DNA from: Mytilisepta virgata
Lineage: Eukaryota; Mollusca; Bivalvia; Mytilida; Mytilidae
Direction: 5' to 3'
Assembly (NCBI GenBank): GCA_028015205.1
Contig: CM051514.1
Span: 1-64,000 of the forward strand
DNA length: 64,000 nucleotides
In this document: piece after piece, positions 62,975-64,000 of the stretch
Layout: every line of letters starts with the position of its first letter
Position numbering within the stretch: the stretch's first letter is position 1
Notes under the pieces: generated by a model
The model's input: only the letters and a program-made list of their open reading frames with translations
Told to the model about the DNA's origin: nothing
Database searches by the model: none
Position numbers and translations under genes: made by a program

Positions 62975-64000
62975 CTGAAAAATTATTTAAATAAACTTGA
63001 AAAGGCATCTTAATTAAAGATAATGTACACATCCTTTTAATTTTCAATTTTATCTTTAACATTATCTTTGTCCTTATATTCAGTAACTTGTTCACAGTAC
63101 CCTTATCCTCCGATATATTCCTAAACTTAACCTTATCCTCGGATTGATCCTTAACCTTATCTTTATCAACAGACTTATCGGTAAATTTGACCTGTAATTG
63201 TCGCCGCAAACTAATTCTTAACCATCTTTTTTATCCTTAGATTTATCTTTAACATTATCATTGTCCTATATATCTGAACTGATTTATTCAGGTGGGCCTT
63301 CAATGGACTGCTAGATTAGCTGTCGTCAGACAATTGCTAAACCTTTGATTTTTTTTTTAGGTTAACCTCATTCTTATCCTTGTCCTAAGACATATACTTA
63401 ACCTTAAGCTTGCTTTAGAAGTCAGACGTATCCAAGGTTGTAATTTACTCTTCACCATATTCTCATACTAATAGGCATCATTAATTAAAGTATTATTTAA
63501 AAAAAATGTTATGTGTCTAATTATCAAATTTTTACTGATCAGTTATCTGATTTTCAAACAAAAAACTTTCATTAAAGTTCTTTTCAAACTGTTGTTATAA
63601 AGGCTGCCCTCACTTTGTTCTGAACTTGGTAATCAAAATCCATCATATTAAATGCACCTTTTCAAAATTCTTCTTATTACAGCGAGAATCCTAATTGTTG
63701 TCATGCTGCATTTAACTGACCTTATTATAAACATTTGCTTAAAGTTTACCTTTTGTGCCTTCATAAAAACTTTATACCATCAGACTCATATAATCTAGAT
63801 TTATCCTCAGACCTAAAACTAAACCTTTTAGCAATTGTCTTCAGACATTCATTCTTTCATTTTCCACAGACCTACCAAATCTCACACTGACACAGTTTTC
63901 AACCTCACACTCATGTCTATCTTAATCTTACCTTTATCCTCAGACTTACCCTTAACCTTATCCTTGTCCTCATACTTATCGTTAACCTTATCCTTGTCCT

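Larger units (their letters stand above)
45005..64000. repeat. Large composite tandem array with 30-bp minisatellites
   Basis: Recurring blocks in varying order. One contains TTATGTGTCTAATTATCAAA and recurs about nine times (near 45610, 48315, 50170, 52755, 54490, 56285, 57970, 60285, 63505). A second contains TTGTTGACAGCAC followed by TTATCCTCCGATATATTC. A third contains AATGCGGATTTCAAAGGTGA. An exon-like block with GTTTACTCCTCCAACTCCACC occurs about seventeen times. Between them lie 30-bp minisatellites of different lengths (CTTATCCTTGTCCTCAxACT plus TATCCTTAAC). Spacings of 1.7-3.2 kb vary because short inner units were added or lost. The array is still running at the window edge. Confidence 0.92.

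Noticed and set aside
36041..64000. CRISPR-like regular repeats
   Set aside because: Repeats are head-to-tail with no unique spacers, in an animal chromosome end; these are minisatellites.
1..64000. Retrotransposon-based telomere maintenance (non-LTR elements at the end)
   Set aside because: No reverse transcriptase, endonuclease or gag-like frame is present; canonical CCCTAA repeats indicate telomerase-type ends.

Overview
This window is one end of a eukaryotic chromosome. It opens with a canonical TTAGGG-type telomere (C-strand CCCTAA repeats on the + strand) and continues through about 64 kb of AT-rich subtelomere that is mostly nested tandem repeats. GT-AG introns, the TTAGGG telomere and an intact ephrin gene point to an animal. 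The base composition and minisatellite-rich subtelomere make an invertebrate such as a bivalve mollusc a reasonable but unproven guess. No bacterial genes, rRNA, tRNA, CRISPR array or recognisable retroelement polymerase was seen.

Layout from the tip inward: (1) 1-161 telomere; (2) 162-14732 a block holding a ~172-bp satellite array, degenerate ~48-bp minisatellites and a three-exon minus-strand ephrin-like gene, closing on a short internal telomeric tract; (3) 14733-15471 a low-repeat spacer; (4) 15472-15594 a buried telomere-like tract; (5) 15595-20610 more of the same satellite; (6) 20611-35181 a second, almost identical direct copy of block 2 (offset 20449 bp; one base difference found by eye), with a second intact ephrin gene; (7) 35182-36040 a spacer with three short telomeric tracts; (8) 36041-42740 a tandem array of roughly 1.15-1.55-kb units, each with a 60-bp minisatellite and a pseudogene-like scrap of the neighbouring gene's 3' end; (9) 42795-44961 a two-exon minus-strand gene for a coiled-coil, lysine-rich protein; (10) about 45005-64000 a composite array with 30-bp minisatellites and many copies of a small exon-like block, still running at the window edge.

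The two ephrin copies would give the same cell-surface Eph-receptor ligand: signal peptide, ephrin domain, transmembrane helix and a 129-residue cytoplasmic tail unlike standard ephrin-B tails. The coiled-coil gene is unrecognised. The strongest structural signal is a record of chromosome-end rearrangement: telomeric tracts sit at the seams between blocks, and three minisatellite families with different periods share one core. The near-perfect 14.6-kb duplication could be a very recent event or an assembly artefact, and read-level data are needed to tell which.
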